From NCBI RefSeq assembly GCF_013377015.1, contig NZ_JACABA010000002.1, positions 62,001 through 126,000 on the forward strand: a stretch of DNA of 64,000 nucleotides. Reading direction: 5' to 3'. How positions within the stretch are numbered: the stretch's first letter is position 1; the number at the start of each line of letters is the position of its first letter. Positions 45,592 to 53,322 of this stretch are shown in pieces. This DNA is from Rhodopseudomonas sp. Lineage in GTDB: Bacteria > Pseudomonadota > Alphaproteobacteria > Rhizobiales > Xanthobacteraceae. The notes below the pieces were generated by a model. The model was not told where the DNA came from, did not search any database, and was given only the letters and a program-made list of their open reading frames with translations. The translations under genes were made by a program, and so were the position numbers.

Positions 45592-45970
45592 GCGCGTTCT
45601 TCGACACCAACATCCTGGTCTATGCCCAGCAGGCTGGCGAGAAGGCCGACCGGGCGCGCGCGCTGTTCGCGACCGGGGGCAAACTCAGCGTCCAGGTGCT
45701 TAACGAATTCACCTCCGTATCGCGACGCAAGCACGGCAAGGATTGGCGCGAGATCGCCGAAGCGATTGCCGACGCGCTATCGCTGGTCGACCCACCGCAA
45801 CCGATTACGCTCGACCTGCACAACGCCGCGCGATCGCTTGCTGAATATCATAGCCTGTCGTTCCAGCGATTGAAGCCGGCTGCGACACGCTCTACAGCGA
45901 GGACCTGCCGCATGGCCGCGCCATCGGCGGGCTGACAATCCGCAATCCGTTTCTTGAAAGTGCTCCGTGA
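45588..45970 (+). pseudogene. PIN-domain (VapC-like) toxin with apparent 22-bp deletion
   Basis: The frame starts well (FFDTNILVYAQQ, first catalytic Asp, then QVLNEFTSV with the conserved Glu) up to SLAEYHSLSF. It then changes frame: the original frame resumes as AIEAGCDTLYSEDLPHGRAIGG and ends at TGA 45968-45970, while the present frame ends at 45933-45935. Compared with the usual FYDALIVAAAIEAGC, about 22 bp encoding YDALIVAA are gone near 45864, removing the third acidic residue. The toxin should be inactive. The ancestral stop overlaps the epmA start codon. The antitoxin upstream is intact. Confidence 0.82.
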
Positions 45971-47013
45971 ACGCGCAACGGCCCTGGTGGGACCCCTCGA
46001 AGCACCTCGATCGGCAGCCATTCCTGCAGGTCCGAGGCCGGATCACCCGCGCCGTCCGGCTGTGGTTCGAGAGCAAGGGGTTTTGCGAGGTGGAAACCGG
46101 CATCCTGCAGGTCTCCCCCGGCAACGAGACTCATCTGCACGCGCCGCGCACCGAAATCGTCAGCGCCGAGGGCGAGCGCCTGACCCGCTATCTGCGGACC
46201 TCGCCGGAATTCGCCTGCAAGAAGCTACTCGCCGCCGGAGAGGACAGGATCGTGGAATTCGCGAGGGTGTTCCGGGATCGCGAGCGCGGCGATCTGCATC
46301 TGCCGGAATTCACCATGCTGGAATGGTATCGCGCGCATACGCCGTACCGGACGGTGATCGCCGATGGCATCGCCGTGATCGCGCTGGCGGCGCGGACCGC
46401 GGGGACCCGGACGTTTTCGTTTCGCGGCAGGATCGCCGATCCGCTCGCCGATCCCGAGATGCTCTCGGTGGCGGCGGCGTTCGATCGCTTCACCGCGATC
46501 GATCTGTTGGCCACGATCGACGGCAGCCAGCCCGACCGCGCCGCGCTGGCGGCGGCGGCGCGGCGCTGGGTCCGGGTGACCGACGACGACACCTGGTCGG
46601 ATATCTTCAGCAAGGTTCTGGTCGAGCATATCGAGCCCAATCTCGGGCAGGGCAGGCTCACCGTGTTGCACGACTATCCGGCGCCGGAAGCGGCGCTGGC
46701 ACGCGCCAAAGCGGACGATCCACGCGTCGCCGAGCGCTTCGAGGTCTATGCGTGCGGCGTCGAACTCGCCAACGGCTTTGGCGAACTCACCGACGCGGTC
46801 GAACAGCGCGCGCGTTTCACCGCGGCGATGGACGAAAAGCAGCGCCGCTACGGCGAGCGCTATCCGCTCGACGAGGAATTTCTCGCCGCGGTGGCGGCGA
46901 TGCCCGAAGCCAGCGGCGTGGCGCTCGGCTTCGACCGGCTGGTGATGCTGGCGGCGGGTGCTACAAGGATCGATCAGGTGGTGTGGACGCCGCCGGCGGG
47001 CGATCGCGCATGA
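45967..47013 (+). CDS. epmA: EF-P lysine ligase (GenX/PoxA)
   Basis: Class II synthetase homologue that attaches beta-lysine to EF-P. 348 residues, lacking the anticodon-binding domain of LysRS. Motif 2 FRDRERGDLHLPEFTMLEWYRA and motif 3 GVALGFDRLVMLAAG are clear, with GNETHLHAPRTE and TSPEFACKKLL in between. Starts at GTG 45967, which overlaps the ancestral stop of the toxin pseudogene; no separate ribosome-binding site is evident, so expression may depend on upstream translation. epmB overlaps by 4 bp. Confidence 0.94.
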   Translation: MNAQRPWWDPSKHLDRQPFLQVRGRITRAVRLWFESKGFCEVETGILQVSPGNETHLHAPRTEIVSAEGERLTRYLRTSPEFACKKLLAAGEDRIVEFARVFRDRERGDLHLPEFTMLEWYRAHTPYRTVIADGIAVIALAARTAGTRTFSFRGRIADPLADPEMLSVAAAFDRFTAIDLLATIDGSQPDRAALAAAARRWVRVTDDDTWSDIFSKVLVEHIEPNLGQGRLTVLHDYPAPEAALARAKADDPRVAERFEVYACGVELANGFGELTDAVEQRARFTAAMDEKQRRYGERYPLDEEFLAAVAAMPEASGVALGFDRLVMLAAGATRIDQVVWTPPAGDRA

Positions 47014-48098
47014 GCATTGTGAAGAAACTGGAGAGTGCCGCCGCAGCGACGTTGCGGCAGCCGGCGGAACTGGTCGCGCGTGGCCTGGTGTCGGCGCAGG
47101 ATCTCGCCGCGCTGGAGCTGGTCGCGGCGCGCTACGCGGTGGCGGTGACGCCCGCCGTCGCGGCCCTGATCGATCCGAACGATCCCGCCGATCCGATCGC
47201 GCGGCAATACATCCCGACTGCCGCCGAATTGGTGGCTGAACCGATCGAGCGCGCCGATCCGATCGGCGACGCCGCGCATTCGCCGGTCGAGGGCATCGTG
47301 CACCGGCACCCGGACCGGGTGCTGTTCAAGCTGGTGCATGTCTGCGCGGTGTATTGCCGGTTCTGCTTTCGCCGCGAAATGGTCGGGCCGGGCAAGGACA
47401 GCGCGTTGTCGGGCGAAGCGACCGCGGGAGCGCTGGACTACATTCGCGCGCATCCGGAGATCTGGGAAGTGATCCTGACCGGCGGCGATCCGTTAATGCT
47501 GTCGCCGCGGCGGCTGGCCGAGATCATGGTCGAACTGGCGGCGATCCCGCAGGTGAAGATCATCCGGATTCATACACGGCTTCCGGTGGCCGATCCGGCG
47601 CGGATCAGTGCCGCGATGGTCGCCGCGCTGTCGGTCAAGGGCGCCACTGTTTGGGTGGCCCTGCATGCCAACCATCCGCGCGAACTGACGGTTGCCGCGC
47701 GCGCCGCCTGCGCGCTTCTGATCGATGCCGGAATTCCGATGGTCAGCCAGTCGGTGCTGCTGCGCGGCGTCAATGACGACGCGGCGACGCTGGAAGCTTT
47801 GATGCGGGCGTTCGTCGAATGCCGGATCAAACCTTACTATTTGCACCATGGCGATTTGGCACCCGGCACCGCGCATCTGCGCACCACGCTGGCCGCGGGG
47901 CAGGCCCTAATGCGGGAACTGCGCGGACGGGTGTCTGGGCTGTGCCAGCCGGAATATGTGCTCGACATTCCCGGCGGCTACGGCAAGGCCCCGGTGGGTC
48001 CGAATTATTTGATGCGGGACCAGGAATCGCCGACGGAGTCGCGCTATCGTGTGATGGACTATTGTGGCGATGTTCATCTCTATCCGCCGCAGACGTGA
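47010..48098 (+). CDS. epmB: EF-P (R)-beta-lysylation lysine 2,3-aminomutase
   Basis: Radical-SAM enzyme converting the lysine donor to (R)-beta-lysine. 362 residues. The [4Fe-4S] cysteines C112, C116 and C119 form CAVYCRFC; VILTGGDPLMLS, IIRIHTRLPVADP and PYYLHHGDLAPGTAHLRT follow. The C-terminus has the conserved DIPGGYGKAPVGPNY. ATG 47010 overlaps the epmA stop. With efp nearby this forms the complete EF-P modification set except the hydroxylase EpmC, not seen here. Confidence 0.94.
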   Translation: MSIVKKLESAAAATLRQPAELVARGLVSAQDLAALELVAARYAVAVTPAVAALIDPNDPADPIARQYIPTAAELVAEPIERADPIGDAAHSPVEGIVHRHPDRVLFKLVHVCAVYCRFCFRREMVGPGKDSALSGEATAGALDYIRAHPEIWEVILTGGDPLMLSPRRLAEIMVELAAIPQVKIIRIHTRLPVADPARISAAMVAALSVKGATVWVALHANHPRELTVAARAACALLIDAGIPMVSQSVLLRGVNDDAATLEALMRAFVECRIKPYYLHHGDLAPGTAHLRTTLAAGQALMRELRGRVSGLCQPEYVLDIPGGYGKAPVGPNYLMRDQESPTESRYRVMDYCGDVHLYPPQT

Positions 48099-48105
48099 CA
48101 ACCGG

Positions 48106-48303
48106 ATGTCCGACTCAGAGCCACCGCAGGACGACGGCAACCGGACCACCGAGAATGTAGTGTTGCTCGGATTCTTCGTGCTGCTGGTGGGGGCGGGTAT
48201 CTGGCTGCTGAGCAGCATGGCTGAGGTGCGCAGGGTGCAGGATTGCACGGCGCAAGGCCGCCGCAACTGCGCGACGATCGAGCTGCCGGATCGCGCCCGA
48301 TAG
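48106..48303 (+). CDS. Small single-pass membrane protein
   Basis: 65 residues, 7 bp after epmB. Acidic N-terminus, one transmembrane helix (VVLLGFFVLLVGAGIWLLSSM, about 18-38), then a short cytoplasmic/periplasmic tail with two cysteines (DCTAQGRRNCATIEL). No domain recognised. Probably cotranscribed with epmB. An in-frame ATG at 48064 overlaps epmB. Confidence 0.65.
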   Translation: MSDSEPPQDDGNRTTENVVLLGFFVLLVGAGIWLLSSMAEVRRVQDCTAQGRRNCATIELPDRAR

Positions 48304-48440
48304 ATGATTTGGTTGCAAACCGAGATCCGGTTTGTTGAAACAACGTGCGGCAGAAGATAGCTTGAGCCGATTCCGATCGTCCCGACCGCCGCAAATCCAC
48401 GGAATGCGCGGCAAGGTTATCTTTGGACTGGGAGAATGAG

Positions 48441-48722
48441 ATGAAGAGGTTGATCGGAGCGGCGGGCGTTTTGATCCTGTTGGGCGGCGCCGCGGCGATC
48501 GCGCAGAGCGGTACCATGAACTGGCCCAACAGCGAGCCTTCGAATCCGCCAATCAAGCCGTCTTCGACCCAGGGCCGAACGGTGATTCCCGCCGCCCCGG
48601 TCGGTCACCGGCAGCCGCGGCCGACTGCGGCTGAGACTGCGGATGCCAAGGCCCTGAACAAGCTCGATGCGGAAGACGCTTTGCTCGATCGCAAGATCAA
48701 AGGCATCTGCCGTGGCTGCTGA
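48441..48722 (+). CDS. Small secreted protein, unknown function
   Basis: 93 residues from ATG 48441 (upstream GGGAGAATGAG). Signal peptide MKRLIGAAGVLILLGGAAAIAQ, then a Pro/Ser-rich region and a charged helix (ETADAKALNKLDAEDALLDRKIKG) ending in two cysteines (CRGC). Expected in the periplasm. No family recognised. Confidence 0.65.
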   Translation: MKRLIGAAGVLILLGGAAAIAQSGTMNWPNSEPSNPPIKPSSTQGRTVIPAAPVGHRQPRPTAAETADAKALNKLDAEDALLDRKIKGICRGC

Positions 48723-48748
48723 CGCCACGGCAGTCCGGCGCTTGTCGG

Positions 48749-49321
48749 TCAGGCCTTGCGCGCGGCGAGCGCGAGGCCGATCAGCGTGGTGCCGCCGAAG
48801 AGCAGGTTGATGCCGACCAACAGGCCGATCGCCCAGGCTGCCGATCCGGGCAGGCCGGTGATGATGATGAATGCCACCACCAGGTCCATCAAACCGGCAA
48901 CGAGCATCCAGCCCCAGCGCTCCGACAGTTCGCGGCGATGATCCAGCGCGTACATGATGGTGGCAATGCCTTCGGCGATGAAATAAGCACCGACCACGAT
49001 GGTGAGTGTCAGCGTGGCTTCCAGCGGCCGCGCCAGCAGCACGAAGCCGGCACCGAGCGCCAGCACGGCGGAGGCCAGCGACCACCAGAACCCCGGCGCC
49101 TGGCGCGCCCAATAGCTGAATGCTAGCCCGGCGACGCCACTGATCAGGAACATCCAGCCCAGCAGGATGGTGATGGCGAGGCTCGCCAGCAGCGGCAGCA
49201 CGATCGCGGCGAGGCCGAAAACCACCAGCAGAATGCCCTCGAACAAGAAGGCCTTCCAATGGCCCTGAATGGCGGCGTCCAATTGGGCCTGGATTTTTGC
49301 GGGATCGTCGGGAAGCGTCAT
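48749..49321 (-). CDS. HdeD-family membrane protein
   Basis: 190 residues, about six transmembrane helices in two repeats, as in HdeD/DUF308 (FEGILLVVFGLAAIVLPLLASLAITILLGW, then FIAEGIATIMYALDHRRELSERWGWML). E. coli HdeD contributes to acid resistance at high cell density; here the role is untested. Last core gene before the tRNA-Glu island. The 272 bp between its start and the island boundary holds no supported gene. Confidence 0.88.
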   Translation of the reverse strand: MTLPDDPAKIQAQLDAAIQGHWKAFLFEGILLVVFGLAAIVLPLLASLAITILLGWMFLISGVAGLAFSYWARQAPGFWWSLASAVLALGAGFVLLARPLEATLTLTIVVGAYFIAEGIATIMYALDHRRELSERWGWMLVAGLMDLVVAFIIITGLPGSAAWAIGLLVGINLLFGGTTLIGLALAARKA

Positions 49322-49593
49322 CGAAATTCTCCTGTGCCGTCAATTGATCGCGGCATCATCTGCGCAAACGCGGCAGTGTCCAAATTGTTCGCCAGCATCG
49401 GAACCATATCGCTCGATGACGGCGACCTAGCGGGTCCAGCCGGTAGAGCCACATTCGATCTTAGCCGGAAAACATGACACGGCGAATCCGATCGACATCG
49501 ATCCAAACAAGGGTCTTTCGATCGGGCGCATTGGCGAGCCGGTCGGAGTGCTAAAATGGCGGAAACCAACTGCTCTGAATTTCGGTTGAGTGG

Positions 49594-49610
49594 TGGCGCT
49601 CCCTAGCGGA
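49594..49610. repeat. Distal attachment-site repeat of the island
   Basis: TGGCGCTCCCTAGCGGA, an exact copy of the last 17 nt (complement) of tRNA-Glu. The next bases differ from the tRNA copy. It lies 40 bp from the integrase stop, the normal int-att arrangement. Confidence 0.9.
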
Positions 49611-49649
49611 GCGACACCAGCAAAAACGCGCGTTGGTTTCGTTGCGCTT

Positions 49650-50471
49650 TTAGCTGCTGGGTGACCCAACTTTTCCCACCGGGGAGGAAAGTGGGTCACA
49701 TCCGTTCACGATCTGGCCCAACGAGACCAAGTTCATGGCGCAGGCTGCCATGCGCTGCTGGTTCGCCTTCTTGGTGTATAGCTCGGCCTGCTGCAGGGTC
49801 TTCCAACCGAAGGTCGCCACCAACTGATGCGGGGTTGCACCACGTTCTGCAGCCATGGTCGCGCCAGCCTTGCGGAGCCCGTGGGCGCGGCCGGGCACCT
49901 TCGCCTCGATACACCTGTCGGCCCTCCAGTTGCCAAGCCCCTTGGTCGTGTAGGGCTGGCCGAACTCGGTTTCGAGGAAGGTCAGGGTGCCGCACGGCGA
50001 CCCGGCCAGCACCGCCTCCAACTCAGGTAGGATCAGGATTACAAGGTCGACCGGGCTCTTGTTGCGGTTCTTGTGCTGTTGGAAGGCCAGCCAGCGGCCC
50101 GGGTGGGTCCGGCGCAGTTCAGGGCTGACGTGCTCGGGCTTGCGGATATGCTGCTTGCCGAGCTTGGCGATGTCCGAGATCCGCTGGCCTAGCAGCAGGA
50201 ACAGCATCAACGCCAGATGCGCCTTGGTGCCGATCCGGTGGCGCAGCTTGAAGCGCTCAATCTTCTCGATTGTCCAGGTGTGGTGACCGCCGGAATCGAC
50301 GCGCTGCTACAGCTCGACGTTTTTGGCGGTGTTGCGCGCGACGAGCTTGCCCGGCTTCACGGACACTGCCCATTTGTACAGCTGGCGGATCGCCTTAACG
50401 CGCATATTTGCAGCGTCGATGGAGTTTTCCGCCTTGCGATCTCTCATGACCTCGATCGCCTCTTCGGGCAT
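49650..50471 (-). pseudogene. Tyrosine-recombinase integrase, N-terminally truncated with in-frame amber
   Basis: From ATG 50471 the frame reads part of the core-binding domain (MPEEAIEVMRDRKAENSIDA ... QLYKWAVS), hits TAG at 50307-50309 (codon 55) and continues in the same frame as QRVDSGGHHTWTIEKIERF into the 186-residue catalytic domain opening at 50210. Catalytic residues remain: Arg in LLLGQRISDI, Lys in HKNRNK, HGLRKAG, and Tyr in ELYTKKA. The N-terminal ~100 residues usual for the family are missing; the HEPN-type gene ends 12 bp upstream. Probably nonfunctional unless suppressed or expressed as a C-terminal fragment. Confidence 0.85.
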
Positions 50472-50482
50472 TTCCTATCCCG

Positions 50483-51481
50483 TTAGAAAAACGTCGCCTT
50501 CTCAAGTACCGATTTATTTAGCCGAACCTCCTTGAGCGTGACATCTGACTCGTTAGCACTGGTAACAGTAAACACTTGGTCTTCGGGCGAGGTCGACAAA
50601 TAGTCACGCCAATTGATGAAGGGACTCGCCCACGTTGGCTCGAACGTTTCGCGTCCAACCTTCCAATAGTCTTCCGAATTGGCGCCGCTGGGCTTTTCTT
50701 TATCCCAGGTCAGAAGAATCGCACTTGCCTTGGCCACGAAATAGGTGGCTGTCCAAACAACCGATCTCAGGCCGCTCATCATCGGCCTTCCGTAGAGTTC
50801 CTGATCGAAGCGGAGTATTGCTCCGTTCTGCAGCCAGTGGATGGTGAATTCAGTGTCGATCAATTCCTGAGCGCTTCCTTCGTGAGCAATGAAATTTCGC
50901 ATCGTCTTACGCCCTACAGAGAGTAGGACGTCGGAGAGGTGCGGCGAGCACTCATCGAGGAGCGAAATAATAAGCTGAGCTCTGGCATCCGACTTGAGAG
51001 CCTGTTTAACTCCATGCTGCACGTTGGAGAAATAGGTCGTCTTCGACTTTCCCTTGCTGTCAACAAAGCGATAGCCGACGATCGTCGCTTCAATGACTTT
51101 GGCTGCGCTGTCCAGCGCCGCGGCGGCATGAAACAGGATTGATTCGAGCTCTATCGCGAGTTCGCGCGGTCGCAAGCACATCATCACCGGAGGGGTCACC
51201 GCTGGCCTTGCGTAGGGTCCGGATCTCGGCGCGATGACGATATCATGGAGATGAATTAGGGCTTGTCTGCTATGGTGAAGTGTCCCGTCGAGCCGCGCTA
51301 TCAAACGTAGTATTCTCTTGAACTTCGCATCGTTCGAACCGAGTTTCTGTCGTTCCTGGATCTCCGCGCGGAGTCCATTCAGCAAAGCGACTGCCCCTGG
51401 CTTGAGCACTCCATAGCCATCCCACTGTGGGGCTTCGGCGTATAGCTCGTAGGTTTCCCCCATCTTGTTGAAATCAGTCAT
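50483..51481 (-). CDS. Island protein with HEPN-type RNxxxH motif
   Basis: 332 residues from ATG 51481 (open frame extends to 51643). No full-length family recognised. The middle is helical, and R195-N-F-I-A-H200 (SVGRKTMRNFIAHEG) fits the Rx4-6H catalytic motif of HEPN ribonucleases, preceded by two helices (FHAAAALDSAAKVIEATIVGY; ARAQLIISLLDECSPHL) as in Cthe_2314-like HEPN proteins. A C-terminal part (about 230-332) is unassigned. Codon use is more AT-rich than neighbours. HEPN proteins often serve as toxins or phage-defence RNases, but no partner antitoxin is evident. Function is inference. Confidence 0.6.
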   Translation of the reverse strand: MTDFNKMGETYELYAEAPQWDGYGVLKPGAVALLNGLRAEIQERQKLGSNDAKFKRILRLIARLDGTLHHSRQALIHLHDIVIAPRSGPYARPAVTPPVMMCLRPRELAIELESILFHAAAALDSAAKVIEATIVGYRFVDSKGKSKTTYFSNVQHGVKQALKSDARAQLIISLLDECSPHLSDVLLSVGRKTMRNFIAHEGSAQELIDTEFTIHWLQNGAILRFDQELYGRPMMSGLRSVVWTATYFVAKASAILLTWDKEKPSGANSEDYWKVGRETFEPTWASPFINWRDYLSTSPEDQVFTVTSANESDVTLKEVRLNKSVLEKATFF

Positions 51482-51702
51482 CTGCAAAAACCAACCCCGG
51501 CTCTTGTTATGCGTCGCCCGCAGAGCCTTCCGGAACGCGACGGGAACAGATGATCTTTTTCGGTCCTGGCGAAACCGTATTCTGCCGCCGATTTCGCCGA
51601 CTTTGCCTACCCTGAAAACTCCGGCCTTAGGTAGCAAATGCACGAGAGATAGCTACATAAGATCGGAGAACTCGTAGAACGCTTTGATTGTTTGGGATTT
51701 TG

Positions 51703-51748
51703 TGGTGCCGGTTGAGAGGATTTAACTCCCGACCTTCGGTTTGCAAAA
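51703..51748 (-). other. tRNA 3'-half fragment (old attachment scar)
   Basis: Reverse strand reads an anticodon-arm 3' side, variable loop AGGTC, a T-arm GGGAG-TTAAATC-CTCTC (one G-U pair, conserved C56 changed to A), acceptor strand AACCGGC and ACCA. The 5' half is absent. It looks like the tRNA-Thr 3' end used as an att site by many elements, left by a different integration from the tRNA-Glu one. Confidence 0.7.
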
Positions 51749-51751
51749 GCG

Positions 51752-52213
51752 TTAGCTTGGTGGCCCAGGCAACTGCAGGCAGGTTTGAGCCAGTTGAGCA
51801 GCCCAATCGATCATCAGCTTGAACGCTCCGCACCTAACCCCCCATTTGACCAGCTCCTCGCCAGCCGTCTTGGCCATGCTGCCGAGAAGGGAATCGACAT
51901 AGTCTCCGAGCTTCTTTCCGACTGTTTTGAGCAGTCCAAGACTGGCGATCGCTGCTTGGTCGTGCGGAGCTTGGATCGAATGGGCTTTGAGCGTTGCAAT
52001 AGCGCCGCGGAGTTCATCTATCTCCTCGACCGTAAGCGGCAGAGGCTTGTCGACAGGCGGCCCGTTGTGGCCGAATTCGGTCAGCTGCGTGAGCTGGTCC
52101 GCAACGTCGTCCAGAACGGCGGACAGTAAAACCTTCCTTGGGCGCAAATCACGCTCATCAAGAGGAGGCGCTTCGCCAAGCGCATACTCGCCAAGCGCAC
52201 CAAATCCAACCAC
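51752..52213 (-). CDS. Hypothetical island protein with FGHNGPP motif
   Basis: 153 residues from GTG 52213, placed 8 nt after GGAGG; a TTG at 52291 opens the same frame. Starts VVGFGALGEYALGE, then TEFGHNGPPVDKPLPLTVEEIDELRGAIATLK, and ends with a helical, partly hydrophobic tail. Proteins with the GHN-x-PP motif recur in alphaproteobacterial islands and prophages (from memory) with no known function. Flanked by the tRNA-Glu gene and the tRNA-fragment scar. Confidence 0.6.
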   Translation of the reverse strand: MVGFGALGEYALGEAPPLDERDLRPRKVLLSAVLDDVADQLTQLTEFGHNGPPVDKPLPLTVEEIDELRGAIATLKAHSIQAPHDQAAIASLGLLKTVGKKLGDYVDSLLGSMAKTAGEELVKWGVRCGAFKLMIDWAAQLAQTCLQLPGPPS

Positions 52214-52408
52214 CCCATGACCCTCCGCTGGATTGATGACGTAGTACAACGAACGAAACGCAACTGAGCATTGCGCCGCCTCAATGCACAACTGGCATTA
52301 ATGGTCGATCATCGAAAGAGTGGGTCACAGGCATGCGGAAAAGCCTGTATTCCAGCGGTCGCTTACCGTGGCCCACTATCACTCAAGTATTTGATTTTGC
52401 GCATTTTT

Positions 52409-52425
52409 TGGCGCTCCCTAGCGGA
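52409..52425. repeat. Proximal attachment-site repeat (in tRNA-Glu 3' end)
   Basis: TGGCGCTCCCTAGCGGA; includes the CCA end, acceptor strand and half of the T-arm of tRNA-Glu. Exact match to 49594-49610. Confidence 0.9.
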
Positions 52426-52483
52426 ATCGAACCGCTCTCTCCACCGTGAAAGGGTGGCGTCCTAACCGATAGACGAAGGGAGC
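52409..52483 (-). tRNA. tRNA-Glu (anticodon UUC)
   Basis: 75 nt including encoded CCA. Acceptor GCTCCCT/AGGGAGC, anticodon arm CCACC-CTTTCAC-GGTGG with anticodon TTC, T-arm GCGG-TTCGATT-CCGC. Its 3' end is the island attachment site and remains intact after integration. Confidence 0.97.
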
Positions 52484-52778
52484 AAGACGCCAGCCCAGGC
52501 GCGACCAAACCGGGTCGCGGGCGGCGTTTCGCACGGCCGTACAAACTATCCAAGTCGAATCAACGTGTTACGTTTATCCGACGGCTGCCGAAGCGGAATC
52601 TTGCGATCCCAACCGACGACAGCGCGCGAACGTATAGTGGCGTTTGTCCGGCCGGGCAAGTCATCTGGGCCATTCCGGTCGACGGCAAAAAGCCGGAGCC
52701 GGCTCTCGCTGTTTCGCAGCCGGATGCAACGCTTTTTCAATGCCGGGGCGATAGGACAGGGACGGAACGGAGAATCCA

Positions 52779-53036
52779 ATGGCAGTCGCAGGCAAAAAGC
52801 GTGAAGCGCGCAAGTCGGTGCGCCAGAGCGGCTGGATCACCCTCGAGGGGGGATTCGCGGCCCGGCCCTGCGTCGTGGTCGATCTGTCGACCGCCGGCGC
52901 CAAGGTCACCGTCGATGAGGCGCAATCGCTTGGCCCTAAGTTGCGACTGGCGTTCTCGCGTGACGCGCGGACCGGGCGCAATTGCGAGGTGGTGTGGCGA
53001 CGCGGCAAGACGCTTGGCGTCAAGTTCGTTCGCTAA
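52779..53036 (+). CDS. PilZ domain protein
   Basis: 85 residues, a single PilZ domain. KREARKSVRQSG carries the RxxxR c-di-GMP-binding motif and VVDLSTAGAKV the D/NxSxxG motif. Predicted to bind c-di-GMP made by cyclases such as the two in this window and to act on a partner protein. ATG 52779 with GGAACGGAGAA upstream. Solitary gene. The 295 bp between it and tRNA-Glu holds the tRNA promoter and nothing else I can support. Confidence 0.88.
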   Translation: MAVAGKKREARKSVRQSGWITLEGGFAARPCVVVDLSTAGAKVTVDEAQSLGPKLRLAFSRDARTGRNCEVVWRRGKTLGVKFVR

Positions 53037-53111
53037 TTGTCGCGCTTGTGCGCACAGATGCAAACGGGCTCCGCCACGCGGCGAAGCCCATTGCAGGACG
53101 GCGAATTCTGA

Positions 53112-53192
53112 TCAGCGGCCGAAGAACAGCCAGAGCAGAATGATCACCGGAATTGGCACGCCTAGCAGCCAGAGCAGAAGTCCGCGTCCCAT
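53112..53192 (-). CDS. 26-residue hydrophobic membrane peptide
   Basis: From ATG 53192, preceded by a perfect GGAGGTG at 8 nt. The peptide starts MGRGLLLWLLGVP, continues IPVIILLWLFF and ends GR. One transmembrane helix with a charged residue at each end. Such very small proteins are missed by length cut-offs; similar ones occur next to stress genes in Bradyrhizobium relatives (from memory). Function unknown. Confidence 0.6.
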   Translation of the reverse strand: MGRGLLLWLLGVPIPVIILLWLFFGR

Positions 53193-53322
53193 ATTTCACC
53201 TCCAATAACCTGGTCACAACGACCTTATCGCAATGGAACGCCAGGTTTGGCGGGTCGTTCCATAGCGACTGACAGTTTCTGGAGTGAGTGCGACGACCGA
53301 AATTGGTTGTGGAACGAAACGC

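Larger units (their letters stand above)
49594..52425. mobile_element. Small decayed genomic island in tRNA-Glu
   Basis: Bounded by identical 17-bp repeats TGGCGCTCCCTAGCGGA; one is the 3' end of tRNA-Glu (52409-52425), the other stands alone at 49594-49610. Between them are a truncated integrase next to the distal repeat, a HEPN-motif gene, a tRNA-fragment scar and a hypothetical gene. About 2.8 kb, all genes on the minus strand, with more AT-rich codon choice than the flanks (by eye). The integrase is broken, so the element is probably immobile now. Confidence 0.88.

Noticed and set aside
45954-48098. A 714-codon open frame spanning epmA and epmB on one strand
   Set aside because: The first 352 codons are a shadow frame of epmA with no protein similarity; the real epmB begins at 47010. 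Long shadow frames are common at this GC content.
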